In this document: piece by piece, positions 17,798 to 26,497 of the stretch
Layout of the letters: the number at the start of each line of letters is the position of its first letter
Numbering within the stretch: position 1 is the first letter of the stretch
NCBI RefSeq assembly: GCF_005405225.1
Contig: NZ_BJDQ01000009.1
Span: 1-64,000 of the forward strand
DNA: 64,000 nucleotides
DNA from: Enterococcus dongliensis
GTDB taxonomy: Bacteria > Bacillota > Bacilli > Lactobacillales > Enterococcaceae
Reading direction: 5' to 3'
Notes under the pieces: generated by a model
Seen by the model: only the letters and a program-made list of their open reading frames with translations
Databases searched by the model: none
What the model was told of the DNA's origin: nothing
Translations under genes and position numbers: made by a program

Positions 17798-18908
17798 TTA
17801 GGCATCTTGTGCCAAGCGCCATTTCAAATAAGCATCAATAAAAGGATCTAGTTCACCATCCATTACGGCTTGGACATTTCCCGTTTCATAATCGGTACGA
17901 TGATCTTTCACCATCGTGTATGGATGAAAAACATAGGAGCGAATTTGTGAACCCCATCCGATTTCTTTTTGTTCGCCTCGTAAAGCCGCCGCTTCACGTT
18001 CTTTTTTCTCAATCTCTAGTTGATACAACTTGGCCTTCAACGTTTGCATCGCAGTCTCGCGATTATGAAATTGCGAACGTTGTGCTTGGCTGGCAACAAC
18101 TGTCCCAGTAGGCAAATGCGTGATACGCACCGCTGAAGAAGTTTTATTGATGTGTTGGCCGCCAGCTCCACTGGCACGATAAACATCTACCTTTAGATCA
18201 TCTGGATTGATCTCGACTTCAATATTTTCATCAAGTTCAGGCATAACTTCCACGGAACAAAATGAAGTATGGCGTCGATTTGCTGAATCAAAAGGAGAAA
18301 TCCGTACCAAACGATGCACGCCTTTTTCTGATTTCAAGTACCCATATGCATTAATTCCTTTGATCATAAGTGTCACACTTTTGATCCCCGCCTCGTCACC
18401 TGATTGATAATCAATCGTCTCGACAGAAAAACCATGCTGCTCCGCCCAACGTGTATACATCCTTAACAGCAGCGAACCCCAATCTTGTGATTCAGTCCCG
18501 CCAGCTCCCGGATGCAATTCCACGATGGCATTATTTTTATCATAAGGATCGTCTAACAACAAGGACAATTCAAAACTAGCCACTTTTTCTTGCAAGTCTC
18601 TTAAACGTTCTTCCAACTCCGTTTGCAATTCAGCATCAAATTCTTCTTGCTGCATTTCCCACATAACCGTTAATTCCTCGGTCTCATTAGCAATCTCTTG
18701 AAATTGATCATAAGTTTCTTTTATCGCATTGTTCCGATTGATTAGGTTCTGGGCTTTTTCTGAATCATCCCAAAAATCAGGTGCAGTCATTTGATTCTCT
18801 GCTTCGGCGATGTCTTCTTCTAATTGCTCTAGGTCAAAGAGACCCCCTGAAGCTTACGACTTGTTCTTCCATCGTATTTAGTAAATTTTGTATTTCCGCG
18901 TTTTCCAA
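17798..18908 (-). CDS. prfB: Peptide chain release factor 2, with programmed +1 frameshift
   Basis: RF2 terminates translation at UGA and UAA. The gene is in two frames: a TTG start at 18908 (GAAGGAAAAGA upstream) opens 24 codons ending AGG GGG TCT CTT, then TGA at 18836-18834. Ribosomes shift +1 on CTT-TGA-C and continue as DLEQLEED, skipping base 18836. The internal AGGGGG acts as the stimulating Shine-Dalgarno element. The product has about 369 residues, with the GGQ motif in [10 protein letters not shown] and the SPF tripeptide (ISPFDS) that reads UGA. The frame ending at 17798 alone would wrongly give a shortened protein. Confidence 0.96.
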
Positions 18909-19000
18909 ATCTTTTCCTTCTTTCTGATCGACAACTCTTTCTACTACTCTATCAACGAATCATTTCAAAATTCATGATAACTCATAAACTGTAAAAGACT

Positions 19001-19034
19001 GGCAAAAGACGAGACATAATAACTATGCCCCGTC
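19001..19034 (-). terminator. Terminator after secA
   Basis: Arms GACGGGGCATA and TATGTCTCGTC (19008-19034, two G-T pairs) enclose a 5-base loop; TTTT follows on the minus strand. It separates secA from prfB with moderate strength. Confidence 0.65.
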
Positions 19035-19058
19035 CGTTCATTTTTTCTCACAAAAAAA

Positions 19059-21590
19059 TTATTGTTCCTTACCATGACAGTTTTTATATTTTTTCCCGCT
19101 GCCGCATGGGCATGGATCATTGCGTCCGACTTTTTCAACATGGACTGGTTTTTGTTTCGTGTGGGTCAAATTCTTCGGATCACCATCTGCTTCGACCGGA
19201 TGTTCCTGTTGGTTTTGTGCAACTTGTTCCCGCTGAACATTTTGACGAATCTCTGCTTTCATGAAGAGACGTGTCACTTCGAATTCAATCGCACCGACCA
19301 TGTCCTCAAACATCTTATAACCTTCTGTTTGATATTCAACAAGTGGATTGTTTTGTCCATATGCCCGTAAGCCGACTGATTGACGTAATTGATCCATCGC
19401 ATCGATATGATCAGTCCATTTTGTGTCAACGACACGCAAGATTACAACTTTTTCAAATTCCAATAATTGTTCTGGGCTTTGTAATTGTGAGACTTTTGTA
19501 TCAAACACTTCTTTGGCGCGATCATACAAATAGTCTTTGATTTCTTGGGCTGTCTTGCCTTCAAAATCAGTTTTTGAAATAGATTCTTCATGCACTAAAG
19601 TTGAACCGGCAAAATCCGCCAACGCTTCAAGATTCCAATTTTCTTTTTCTAATTGAGTATGACTGTCAACAACCCGTGAAATCGTCCGACGTACCATATT
19701 CAATAAATTCGGTGTCAAATCTTTTTCACCCATGATGACATCTTGCCGTTGTTTATAAATCACTTCTCGTTGTTCACGCATAACATCATCGTATTGCAAA
19801 ACATTTTTACGTGTATCGTAGTTGTTTCCTTCCACTCGTTTTTGAGCAGATTCTACTTGACGAGTCAGCATTTTACTTTGAATCACAGCATCTTCGTCTT
19901 CTACTTTCATACGATCCAAGAACGCTTTGATTCGTTCAGAACCAAATCGTTTCATTAAATCATCTTCAAGTGACAGATAAAATTGCGAAACACCAGGATC
20001 TCCTTGACGACCTGAACGACCGCGGAGCTGATTATCGATTCGGCGTGATTCGTGACGTTCTGTACCGATGACAGCTAATCCGCCTAACTCAACAACTCCC
20101 AGACCCAACTTGATATCCGTTCCTCGACCAGCCATATTGGTGGCAATCGTAACTGAGCCTTTTTGCCCAGCATTCATGATAATCTCCGCTTCTTTAAAAT
20201 GATTTTTCGCATTTAAGATCTCATGAGGAACTTTTTCGTGATCCAATAAGTTTGAAAGCAACTCAGATGTTTCAACCGCTACTGTACCAACTAAAATTGG
20301 TTGTCCCTTACGATGGCGTTCTTTGATGTCTTGGACCACCGCGTGGAATTTACTTTCCAATGTTGGGTATAATAAATCTGAATGATCTTCTCGAATGACT
20401 GGACGATTTGTTGGGATTTGAATAACTTCGATATTGTAGATTTCACGAAATTCTTCTTCTTCTGTTTTTGCTGTACCAGTCATCCCAGCTAATTTTTTAT
20501 ACATCCGGAAATAGTTTTGGAAGGTAATAGTCGCCATCGTCTTGGTCTCATCTTCAATTTCTACGCCTTCTTTTGCTTCAATTGCTTGATGCAATCCATC
20601 AGAATAACGACGGCCATCCATAATCCGTCCAGTAAACTGGTCAACAATCAAAACTTTTCCTTCTTGAACTACGTAATCAATGTCGCGAATCATAATAAAT
20701 GTTGCTCGCAAGGCTTGATCCAAGTGATGAGTTAATGCCGTATTATCTAAATCATATAGATTTTCTAAGCCGAAGTTCTCTTCGGCTTTTTCGATTCCTT
20801 GTTCCGTCAAACCAATTGTTTTTGATTGGATGTCGATTTTGAAATCTTCTTCTTCTTTCAGACGCTTCACAAAATTGTTCGTCCGCGTATACAATGCTGT
20901 AGACTTCTCTGCCGCACCAGAAATAATCAACGGTGTCCGAGCTTCATCGATCAAGATCGAATCGACTTCATCGACGATCGCGTAATTTAAAGGACGTTGG
21001 ACCATTTGACTTTGGTAAACTACCATGTTGTCCCGTAAGTAATCAAAACCTAATTCATTATTTGTACTATAAGTGATGTCACAATTATAAGCTTCACGTT
21101 TTTCATCTGCTGTCTTTGAATTAATATTCAAGCCTACACTTAATCCTAAAAAGTTATATAGATCGCCCATTTCATTTGAGTCACGCGTTGCTAAATATTC
21201 GTTGACTGTAACTACATGGACTCCTTCACCAGTTAAAGCATTCAGATAAACCGGCATCGTTGCCGTCAATGTTTTTCCTTCACCAGTTTTCATTTCTGGG
21301 ATGTTGCCATCGTGTAAAACGATCCCCCCCATTAATTGAACGTGGTATGGATACAGTCCTAAGACTCTTTTTGCAGCTTCACGAACTACTGCAAATGCTT
21401 CTGGCAATAATTCATCTAGCGTTTCGCCGGCTTGATAGCGAGCTTTAAATTCATCGGTCTTGCCGCGCAATTGTTCATCTGACAATGCTTCCATGGCGCT
21501 AGCATATTCTTCAATTTTGTCAGCAATCCCGCTCAATCGTTTCAATTCTTTTTTATCGTTTTCAATCATTCGTCTCAGAAAGTTTGCCAT
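19059..21590 (-). CDS. secA: Preprotein translocase ATPase SecA
   Basis: SecA drives secretory proteins through SecYEG. The 843 residues show Walker [21 protein letters not shown] near residue 102, [19 protein letters not shown] near 210, and the arginine-finger motif [10 protein letters not shown] near 530. The C-terminal zinc-binding tail [14 protein letters not shown] contacts SecB-like factors or lipids. AAGGAG precedes the ATG. It follows hpf and precedes prfB, the standard Firmicutes order. This is the general secretion SecA1, not the accessory SecA2, judged by the intact zinc tail and context. Confidence 0.98.
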   Translation of the reverse strand: MANFLRRMIENDKKELKRLSGIADKIEEYASAMEALSDEQLRGKTDEFKARYQAGETLDELLPEAFAVVREAAKRVLGLYPYHVQLMGGIVLHDGNIPEMKTGEGKTLTATMPVYLNALTGEGVHVVTVNEYLATRDSNEMGDLYNFLGLSVGLNINSKTADEKREAYNCDITYSTNNELGFDYLRDNMVVYQSQMVQRPLNYAIVDEVDSILIDEARTPLIISGAAEKSTALYTRTNNFVKRLKEEEDFKIDIQSKTIGLTEQGIEKAEENFGLENLYDLDNTALTHHLDQALRATFIMIRDIDYVVQEGKVLIVDQFTGRIMDGRRYSDGLHQAIEAKEGVEIEDETKTMATITFQNYFRMYKKLAGMTGTAKTEEEEFREIYNIEVIQIPTNRPVIREDHSDLLYPTLESKFHAVVQDIKERHRKGQPILVGTVAVETSELLSNLLDHEKVPHEILNAKNHFKEAEIIMNAGQKGSVTIATNMAGRGTDIKLGLGVVELGGLAVIGTERHESRRIDNQLRGRSGRQGDPGVSQFYLSLEDDLMKRFGSERIKAFLDRMKVEDEDAVIQSKMLTRQVESAQKRVEGNNYDTRKNVLQYDDVMREQREVIYKQRQDVIMGEKDLTPNLLNMVRRTISRVVDSHTQLEKENWNLEALADFAGSTLVHEESISKTDFEGKTAQEIKDYLYDRAKEVFDTKVSQLQSPEQLLEFEKVVILRVVDTKWTDHIDAMDQLRQSVGLRAYGQNNPLVEYQTEGYKMFEDMVGAIEFEVTRLFMKAEIRQNVQREQVAQNQQEHPVEADGDPKNLTHTKQKPVHVEKVGRNDPCPCGSGKKYKNCHGKEQ

Positions 21591-21769
21591 TCGTTTATCT
21601 TACTCCTTTATTTCTTATCATTTTCTATTTTTTGATAGAAACCCGCTAGTATATTTTAGCATTAGTCGTTGAGAAAAGAAACTTCTCGTATCAAATAAAG
21701 GGCGACTTATACAATGATTAACCATTTTTAGACTTTTTTAACTGCTGAAAGTTCCAAAACACCAAATAA

Positions 21770-21799
21770 AAAACCTTCCAACAGTAGTTGGAAGGTTTT
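21770..21799 (-). terminator. Terminator of hpf
   Basis: Thirteen-base arms AAAACCTTCCAAC (21770-21782) and GTTGGAAGGTTTT (21787-21799) with loop AGTA, flanked by A and T runs on both sides. It lies just after the hpf stop. Confidence 0.9.
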
Positions 21800-21804
21800 T
21801 GCTA

Positions 21805-22350
21805 TCAATCAGTTTCAATTAACCCATATTTTCCGTCTTTACGGCGATAAACAATACTTGTGCCATTTGTTTCAGCATCTTCAAAGATGAAGAAATTATG
21901 TCCTAGCATGTTCATTTGTAAAACGGCTTCTTCGCTACCCATTGGTTTCAAGGATAAGCGTTTTGTACGAACGATTTCTAATTCAGATTCTTCTGAATCT
22001 TCCGCGTTCACTAGCACGTCTACTTCACGTTCAGGTACGCCAGTTTCACGAGCTTTACGATTAATTTTTGTTTTAAATTTGCGGATTTGACGTTCTAATT
22101 TATCCACAACCAAATCAATACTTGCATATAAATCTGGTGAAGTTTCTTCCGCCCGAAGAACCAAGTAAGGTAATGGAATCGTTACTTCAACTTTTGCCGT
22201 TTTTTCTGTATAAACTTTTAAATTGACATAAGCAGTTGCATCCGGAACATCAGTGAAGTAGCGTTCTAATTTGCCTACTTTCTTTTCAACGTAGCTGCGG
22301 ATAGCTTCGGTAACTTCGATGTTTTCCCCACGAACATTATATTTGAACAT
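21805..22350 (-). CDS. hpf: Ribosome hibernation promoting factor, long form
   Basis: HPF binds the small ribosomal subunit and pairs ribosomes into inactive 100S dimers in stationary phase. The 181 residues have the N-terminal RaiA-like domain (about 1-100; MFKYNVRGENIEVTEAIRSY) and the C-terminal dimerisation domain (about 125-181; MSSEEAVLQMNMLGH-like, here PMGSEEAVLQMNMLGHNFF). Only the long form has the second domain, and it dimerises ribosomes without RMF. The gene has its own promoter and terminator, between comFC and secA. Confidence 0.96.
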   Translation of the reverse strand: MFKYNVRGENIEVTEAIRSYVEKKVGKLERYFTDVPDATAYVNLKVYTEKTAKVEVTIPLPYLVLRAEETSPDLYASIDLVVDKLERQIRKFKTKINRKARETGVPEREVDVLVNAEDSEESELEIVRTKRLSLKPMGSEEAVLQMNMLGHNFFIFEDAETNGTSIVYRRKDGKYGLIETD

Positions 22351-22422
22351 ACGTATTGCCCCTTTCGTCTTGCCAACTGAAGATAGGAGGAAGGACCACT
22401 CTTACCTCTTCTTCTTATCTCT

Positions 22423-22451
22423 ATTATAGCGAAATCTCATTCTTTTGCAAA
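22423..22451 (-). promoter_or_regulatory. Promoter of hpf
   Basis: On the minus strand TTTGCA (22446-22451) and TATAAT (22423-22428) are spaced by 17 bases. The -10 box is a perfect consensus. No sigma-B-like element was recognised. Confidence 0.7.
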
Positions 22452-22490
22452 GTAAATCGCTATCAATTTTACAAGCAAAAACAAAGCATT

Positions 22491-23156
22491 TTACCGAGCA
22501 AAAGTCAAGCTTTTCACCGTTTTCGCTCCATTTTTATACAATAATTCTGCTCCATGAAACAAGGTTCTTCCCGTCGTGTACACGTCATCTACTAATAAAA
22601 CTTTTTGATTTCTAATTTTTTCACTTGTCACAGCTAACAAGAAGGGCTGCTCCATCAACAAACGCTCAGTTCGTGTTTTTTCTGATTGTGGTGATAACTC
22701 TTTTCGTTTTAATAACGGGGTAAAAGAAACCCTCGTTAATTCTAAACAACCACTAACTTGATTAAATCCCCGTTGCTCAAATCGTTCTTTGGATAATGGC
22801 AACGGGCAGATCAGATAGGTACGATATATTTTTAGCAATTGTTCAAGTTCTGTCACAAACGCTCCTCGCAATCGATAATCGCCTGTAAACTTATATGCTT
22901 TGATCCACTGGCGAAAACCTTCATCATACTGATACAAACTTTTATTATTTAAAACAAAGCCTAATTTTTGCTGCCATATATGGCAATCTTAACACAATTT
23001 CGGTGTATTTCCTCGCCCGCAACCAGGACAAGCTGTCTTTTGGTCGATTTTAGTAAATTGTTTCTCACAATGGTAACACCTTAGAGATGTCGGAAAAAAC
23101 AATTCACGTAAAGTCAAATTGCGGATCAATTCTTTTTGGCAACAACTACACTTCAT
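22491..23156 (-). pseudogene. comFC: comFC, interrupted by an in-frame stop codon
   Basis: ComFC is a phosphoribosyltransferase-fold protein needed for uptake of single-stranded DNA in transformation. The frame opens at ATG 23156, overlapping the comFA end by 11 bases, with a zinc-finger start (MKCSCCQ, then CYHCEK, CPGCGRG). Codon 56 is TAA (22991-22989). After it the same frame continues as DCHIWQQKLG through to the PRPP-binding motif VLLVDDVYTTGRT. Homologous sequence is thus intact on both sides of one nonsense codon, 220 codons in total. Restart at TTG 22937 would lose the zinc domain. Either transformation is impaired in this strain or the base is a sequencing error. Confidence 0.85.
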
Positions 23157-24450
23157 CGATCAATCCCAAAGATAGTGCTTTTTGATTATTTTCTTTGATT
23201 TCATTGATTGCGGCTTTGATCGGAGCTGTCAGTTCACTTGTGATAAAAATGACTTCAGCGTTGGTGTACTTTCCTTTGCGATCAGCTCGCCCAGCCATTT
23301 GGACTAAAGCTGCTTTACTATAGATCTGATGTGATGCCTGTAATACGATAACGGATACCTTTTCAAAAGTAACTCCCCGCTCTAAAATCGTAGTAGTCAA
23401 AAGCAAATGATACTTCCCCGCCCGCATCTGTTCGACTTTGAGAAGGCGTTCTTGATCTTTTGAAAAAACAGTTGTTAATTTTACTTGCGGAAATGATTTT
23501 TGAATACTGTTTGCTATCATTTGCAGCAAGGAGACACTCGGACAAAAAAGTAATACATTATTTTTTTCCAACAACAATCTAAGGTGTGCTATGACTTTCC
23601 TCGGCAAACACCCTTTATGTAAATACTTTTCTAAATGCCAAGAAAATAATACTTTGGGGACAGGCAGACTGCGCCGATGATAGCGCGCTGGTAAATAATA
23701 CAAACAATCGACCGTCTTTTTTAACTGTTCATCAGGTGTCGCGCTCAAATACACGCGCTTGCCGGTTGTTTTTAGCGACCGAACTGCCGCGCGATGCAAT
23801 AACGGATCTTTTGCATAAGGAAACGCGTCCACTTCATCAATAATCACTAAATCAAAATAGCTGTGATACCGTAAAAGTTGATGTACGGTACACACAACGA
23901 AAACATCTCCAGCATCTTGACGTTTTTGTCCATGATAGAGACTGATTTTTTCTTGCGGAAATGCTTGGCAAAAACGAAGAAAAACTTCGTTACAAACATC
24001 TATTCGAGGAGAAGTAAGAGCGATTTTCCTCCCTCGTTCCAGGGAATTTTTTAATAATGGAAATAAGATTTCTGTTTTTCCTGCTCCGGTTACAGCCCAA
24101 AGCAAAAATGTCTGAGCTTTTAGTTGATCTTGGAGCAGGCACTCAGCGATTTTCCCTTGTGCAGCAGATAATTCGCCTTTCCAAATGAGTGTTACTTTTC
24201 TAGTAGACAGCTTTCTTACTGGAAAATAGTAGAGAAATGAACGACTGTCTATTCGGCCTAATGCTAAACAAGCCGGACAGTAGAAAAAGCCAGCTGGCAC
24301 TTTTTCAGCAGATAGCTCCCCGCAACGCTGACATAACCAGCTATTTCCTGATTTCACCATTGCTGGTATCTTTTTAGCCTGACTTAGATCTATCTGGGGA
24401 TAAAAAACTTCCCACTCTTTTTTTAATAATCGCTGACCAATAATTTCCAT
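23146..24450 (-). CDS. comFA: ComFA-family DNA helicase/translocase
   Basis: ComFA is a DEAD-box-like ATPase that helps pull transforming single-stranded DNA across the membrane. The 434 residues begin with a four-cysteine zinc motif (CQRCGE near 40, CPAC near 58). Walker A is GAGKTEILFPLLKNSL near 121, the DExx box is IIDEVDAFPY near 208, motif III SATP follows near 237, and motif VI is QMAGRADRKGKY near 382. It appears complete. The gene is upstream of and overlaps comFC. The operon is normally switched on by the competence sigma factor; no such site was recognised here. Confidence 0.93.
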   Translation of the reverse strand: MEIIGQRLLKKEWEVFYPQIDLSQAKKIPAMVKSGNSWLCQRCGELSAEKVPAGFFYCPACLALGRIDSRSFLYYFPVRKLSTRKVTLIWKGELSAAQGKIAECLLQDQLKAQTFLLWAVTGAGKTEILFPLLKNSLERGRKIALTSPRIDVCNEVFLRFCQAFPQEKISLYHGQKRQDAGDVFVVCTVHQLLRYHSYFDLVIIDEVDAFPYAKDPLLHRAAVRSLKTTGKRVYLSATPDEQLKKTVDCLYYLPARYHRRSLPVPKVLFSWHLEKYLHKGCLPRKVIAHLRLLLEKNNVLLFCPSVSLLQMIANSIQKSFPQVKLTTVFSKDQERLLKVEQMRAGKYHLLLTTTILERGVTFEKVSVIVLQASHQIYSKAALVQMAGRADRKGKYTNAEVIFITSELTAPIKAAINEIKENNQKALSLGLIDEV

Positions 24451-24549
24451 ACACCTGCCTCCTTTAAAAAAAATACGTAATACACAAAAAAAGCACCGCT
24501 AATAAGCCGTACTTTTTCATCTTTAGTTATCTAAATAATTTTGGTCTTA

Positions 24550-24831
24550 CTAAATCAACCAACTTGATTTCACTAATTTGTTGAAGACCACATATTCTTT
24601 TTCAAGATTGACCTGAACGACTTCATAATTTGCATTCAACCAACCGTAAGCACCTTTTTCTGGATGTCGATAATCATTTGCCCACCAGTCTAAATCCTGA
24701 CGAGCAGTCTGCGGCAGGCCGCTGCGGGGAAACAATAACTCGTCAAATTGTGTAAAAGTCAGTGTCACTTGTGAGCCATTATTACTTTTTAAATAATGTG
24801 TAATCCCATCATATTTTTTTGTCCGCGTCAC
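24550..24831 (-). CDS. Small DUF7662-like protein
   Basis: This is a 93-residue soluble protein of unknown function. The central motif DLDWWANDYRHPEKGAYGWL, with paired tryptophans and a C-terminal strand VNLEKEYVVFNK, resembles a small domain family (I recall it as DUF7662) found alone or fused to other domains, sometimes with nucleases. It starts at GTG 24831 with GGGAG upstream. It is convergent with nothing and divergent from the YigZ gene across a 108-base gap. Its family label is from memory and its role is unknown. Confidence 0.65.
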   Translation of the reverse strand: MTRTKKYDGITHYLKSNNGSQVTLTFTQFDELLFPRSGLPQTARQDLDWWANDYRHPEKGAYGWLNANYEVVQVNLEKEYVVFNKLVKSSWLI

Positions 24832-24876
24832 GCTTCTCCCTCACCTTCAAACAAATTCCTATAAAGAAACATTTAG

Positions 24877-24906
24877 TTGAAACTCGCCCCACTTTTCTCC
24901 TATACT
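24877..24906 (+). promoter_or_regulatory. Promoter of the yigZ-like gene
   Basis: TTGAAA (24877-24882) and TATACT (24901-24906) are 18 bases apart, 34 bases before the start codon, with AGTGAGG as ribosome binding site. Confidence 0.6.
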
Positions 24907-24939
24907 AACAAAGAAGAGAAAATAAAGTGAGGCAAAATC

Positions 24940-25578
24940 ATGCTGCAAAATTACCGTACTATAAAAAAAGATCACCAACATGAAATCGAAATCAAAAAAT
25001 CCCGTTTCATTTGCTTTTTAAAACGAATCACGTCTGAAGAAGAAGCCAAAGCTTTCATTCAACAAATCAAAAAGGATCATTGGAAAGCCAATCATAATTG
25101 CAGTGCCTTTGTCTTAGGGGATCGCAACGAAATCCAACGCTCATCAGATGATGGCGAACCTAGCGGAACTGCCGGTGTTCCCATGCTGGAAGTATTGAAA
25201 AAAAATGACTTGATCAATGTTTGTGCTGTTGTTACTCGTTATTTCGGCGGAACCAAACTCGGGGCCGGCGGATTGATTCGTGCTTACTCCGGAGCAGTTT
25301 CCCAAGCAATCGCTGAGATCGGTATTGTTGAAGGTCGGCTGCAACAAGAAATTTTTGTCCAATTAGATTATCCGAATTGGGGCAAAACGGAAAATTTCCT
25401 CACAAATGCACAAATAGCTGTCAAAGATACTCAATTTACCGATCAGGTCATCGTGACTTGTTTGGTTGATGAAAACCAACGAATTTCTTTTGAAACACAA
25501 GTCACTGATTTATTAAATGGCCAAGTTCATTTTGAAACGGGCGAAATGATGTATCATGAACAGATCCAAGAAGCCTAG
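24940..25578 (+). CDS. YigZ/IMPACT family protein
   Basis: The 212-residue protein belongs to the IMPACT/YigZ (YvyE) family, related to the eukaryotic translation regulator IMPACT. The signature is DDGEPSGTAGVPMLEVLKK near residue 68, followed by VVTRYFGGTKLGAGGLIRAYS near residue 99. A C-terminal ferredoxin-like domain (about 140-205) completes the fold. The family is often placed next to comF genes in Firmicutes, as here. Biochemical function in bacteria is unsettled. It ends 9 bases before the convergent gntR gene. Confidence 0.92.
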   Translation: MLQNYRTIKKDHQHEIEIKKSRFICFLKRITSEEEAKAFIQQIKKDHWKANHNCSAFVLGDRNEIQRSSDDGEPSGTAGVPMLEVLKKNDLINVCAVVTRYFGGTKLGAGGLIRAYSGAVSQAIAEIGIVEGRLQQEIFVQLDYPNWGKTENFLTNAQIAVKDTQFTDQVIVTCLVDENQRISFETQVTDLLNGQVHFETGEMMYHEQIQEA

Positions 25579-25587
25579 CCGCTTGGA

Positions 25588-26292
25588 TTATTTTTCTAAG
25601 TAAAATTCAAAGCGGCTGCCCACGTATTGCGTACGCACATATTCAAATGGACGTCCATCAGCTAGATACGAGATTTGACGCAATCGTAAGATCGCATCAC
25701 CACGTTTTATTACTAAATATTCAGCAATTTGTTCTGTTGCTAAAATTGCTGAGACAGTTTGATTGGCCGGTCCAATCTCAAAGCCTTTTTCTTGTAAACT
25801 ATGATAAAAAGATTCTGTGATCTCTTCTTTACTGAATCCTTCAATCAATTTTGCGGGGATACTTGCGACTTCAAAGCAGATCGGCACATCATCTGCATAA
25901 CGGATACGTTCCATTCGCAGAACTTGTTCCCCTTTTTCTAAACCTAATTTTTCAGCTTCACTTGAGCTAGCCCGTGAATGGAAAAATGAGATCGTTTTAC
26001 TGGAAGGAACTTTCCCAAGGGATTCCATAATGTCAGTGAAACTTGTCGTGCCACTCATTTTTTCTTGAACTTTTTTACTTGCTACATAAGTACCTGAACC
26101 GATTTTACGTTCTAAGATTCCTTCGTCAGATAATGTTTGGATTGCTTGACGAAGCGTCATCCGACTGACACCAAAACGCAAGGATAATTCTCGTTCAGAA
26201 GGCAGGCGAGCGCCGATCTTCCATACGCCGTTTTCAATTTCATTTTTTAATTGATCATGTATTTGAATATAAACTGGCACTTGATTCGCCAC
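25588..26292 (-). CDS. GntR/HutC-family regulator, NagR/DasR-like
   Basis: Residues 1-72 are a GntR winged helix (GVWKIGARLPSERELSLRFGVSRMTLRQAI), and residues 90-234 form a UTRA effector domain (RMERIRYADDVPICFE; FEYVRTQYVGSRFEFYLE). HutC-type regulators of this sort sense sugar phosphates; NagR/DasR bind glucosamine-6-phosphate or its acetyl form. A palindrome resembling the dre operator lies in its own promoter, so autoregulation is likely. No nag or amino-sugar genes are adjacent, so targets must lie elsewhere. The effector is inferred from the operator type. Confidence 0.85.
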   Translation of the reverse strand: MANQVPVYIQIHDQLKNEIENGVWKIGARLPSERELSLRFGVSRMTLRQAIQTLSDEGILERKIGSGTYVASKKVQEKMSGTTSFTDIMESLGKVPSSKTISFFHSRASSSEAEKLGLEKGEQVLRMERIRYADDVPICFEVASIPAKLIEGFSKEEITESFYHSLQEKGFEIGPANQTVSAILATEQIAEYLVIKRGDAILRLRQISYLADGRPFEYVRTQYVGSRFEFYLEK

Positions 26293-26320
26293 GTTTTTTC
26301 ACCTCGTTTAATTTTCTTCT

Positions 26321-26349
26321 ATTATAACTGGTATATACCTAATGTACAA
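26321..26349 (-). promoter_or_regulatory. gntR promoter with dre-like operator
   Basis: On the minus strand TTGTAC (26344-26349), 17 bases, then a perfect TATAAT (26321-26326). Between the two boxes lies the palindrome GGTATATACC (26330-26339), inside ATTAGGTATATACCAGT, similar to NagR/DasR dre sites. Binding there would block RNA polymerase. Confidence 0.7.
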
Positions 26350-26461
26350 CAATAACCCTTCTATTATTTTCTACTTTGTTTTTTATTTTCCTTGATAGAC
26401 CATCTATTGCAAATCAATCAGTTATTCTCATAATGGTTGTCTTTCAAAAATTACTAGAAAA

Positions 26462-26494
26462 AAAGAGTAGACCATTCTAATTGGTCTACTCTTT
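26462..26494 (-). terminator. Terminator of the activase gene
   Basis: Arms AAAGAGTAGACCA (26462-26474) and TGGTCTACTCTTT (26482-26494) are perfectly complementary around a 7-base loop, with an A run on the left that reads as T on the minus strand. Confidence 0.88.
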
Positions 26495-26497
26495 CAA

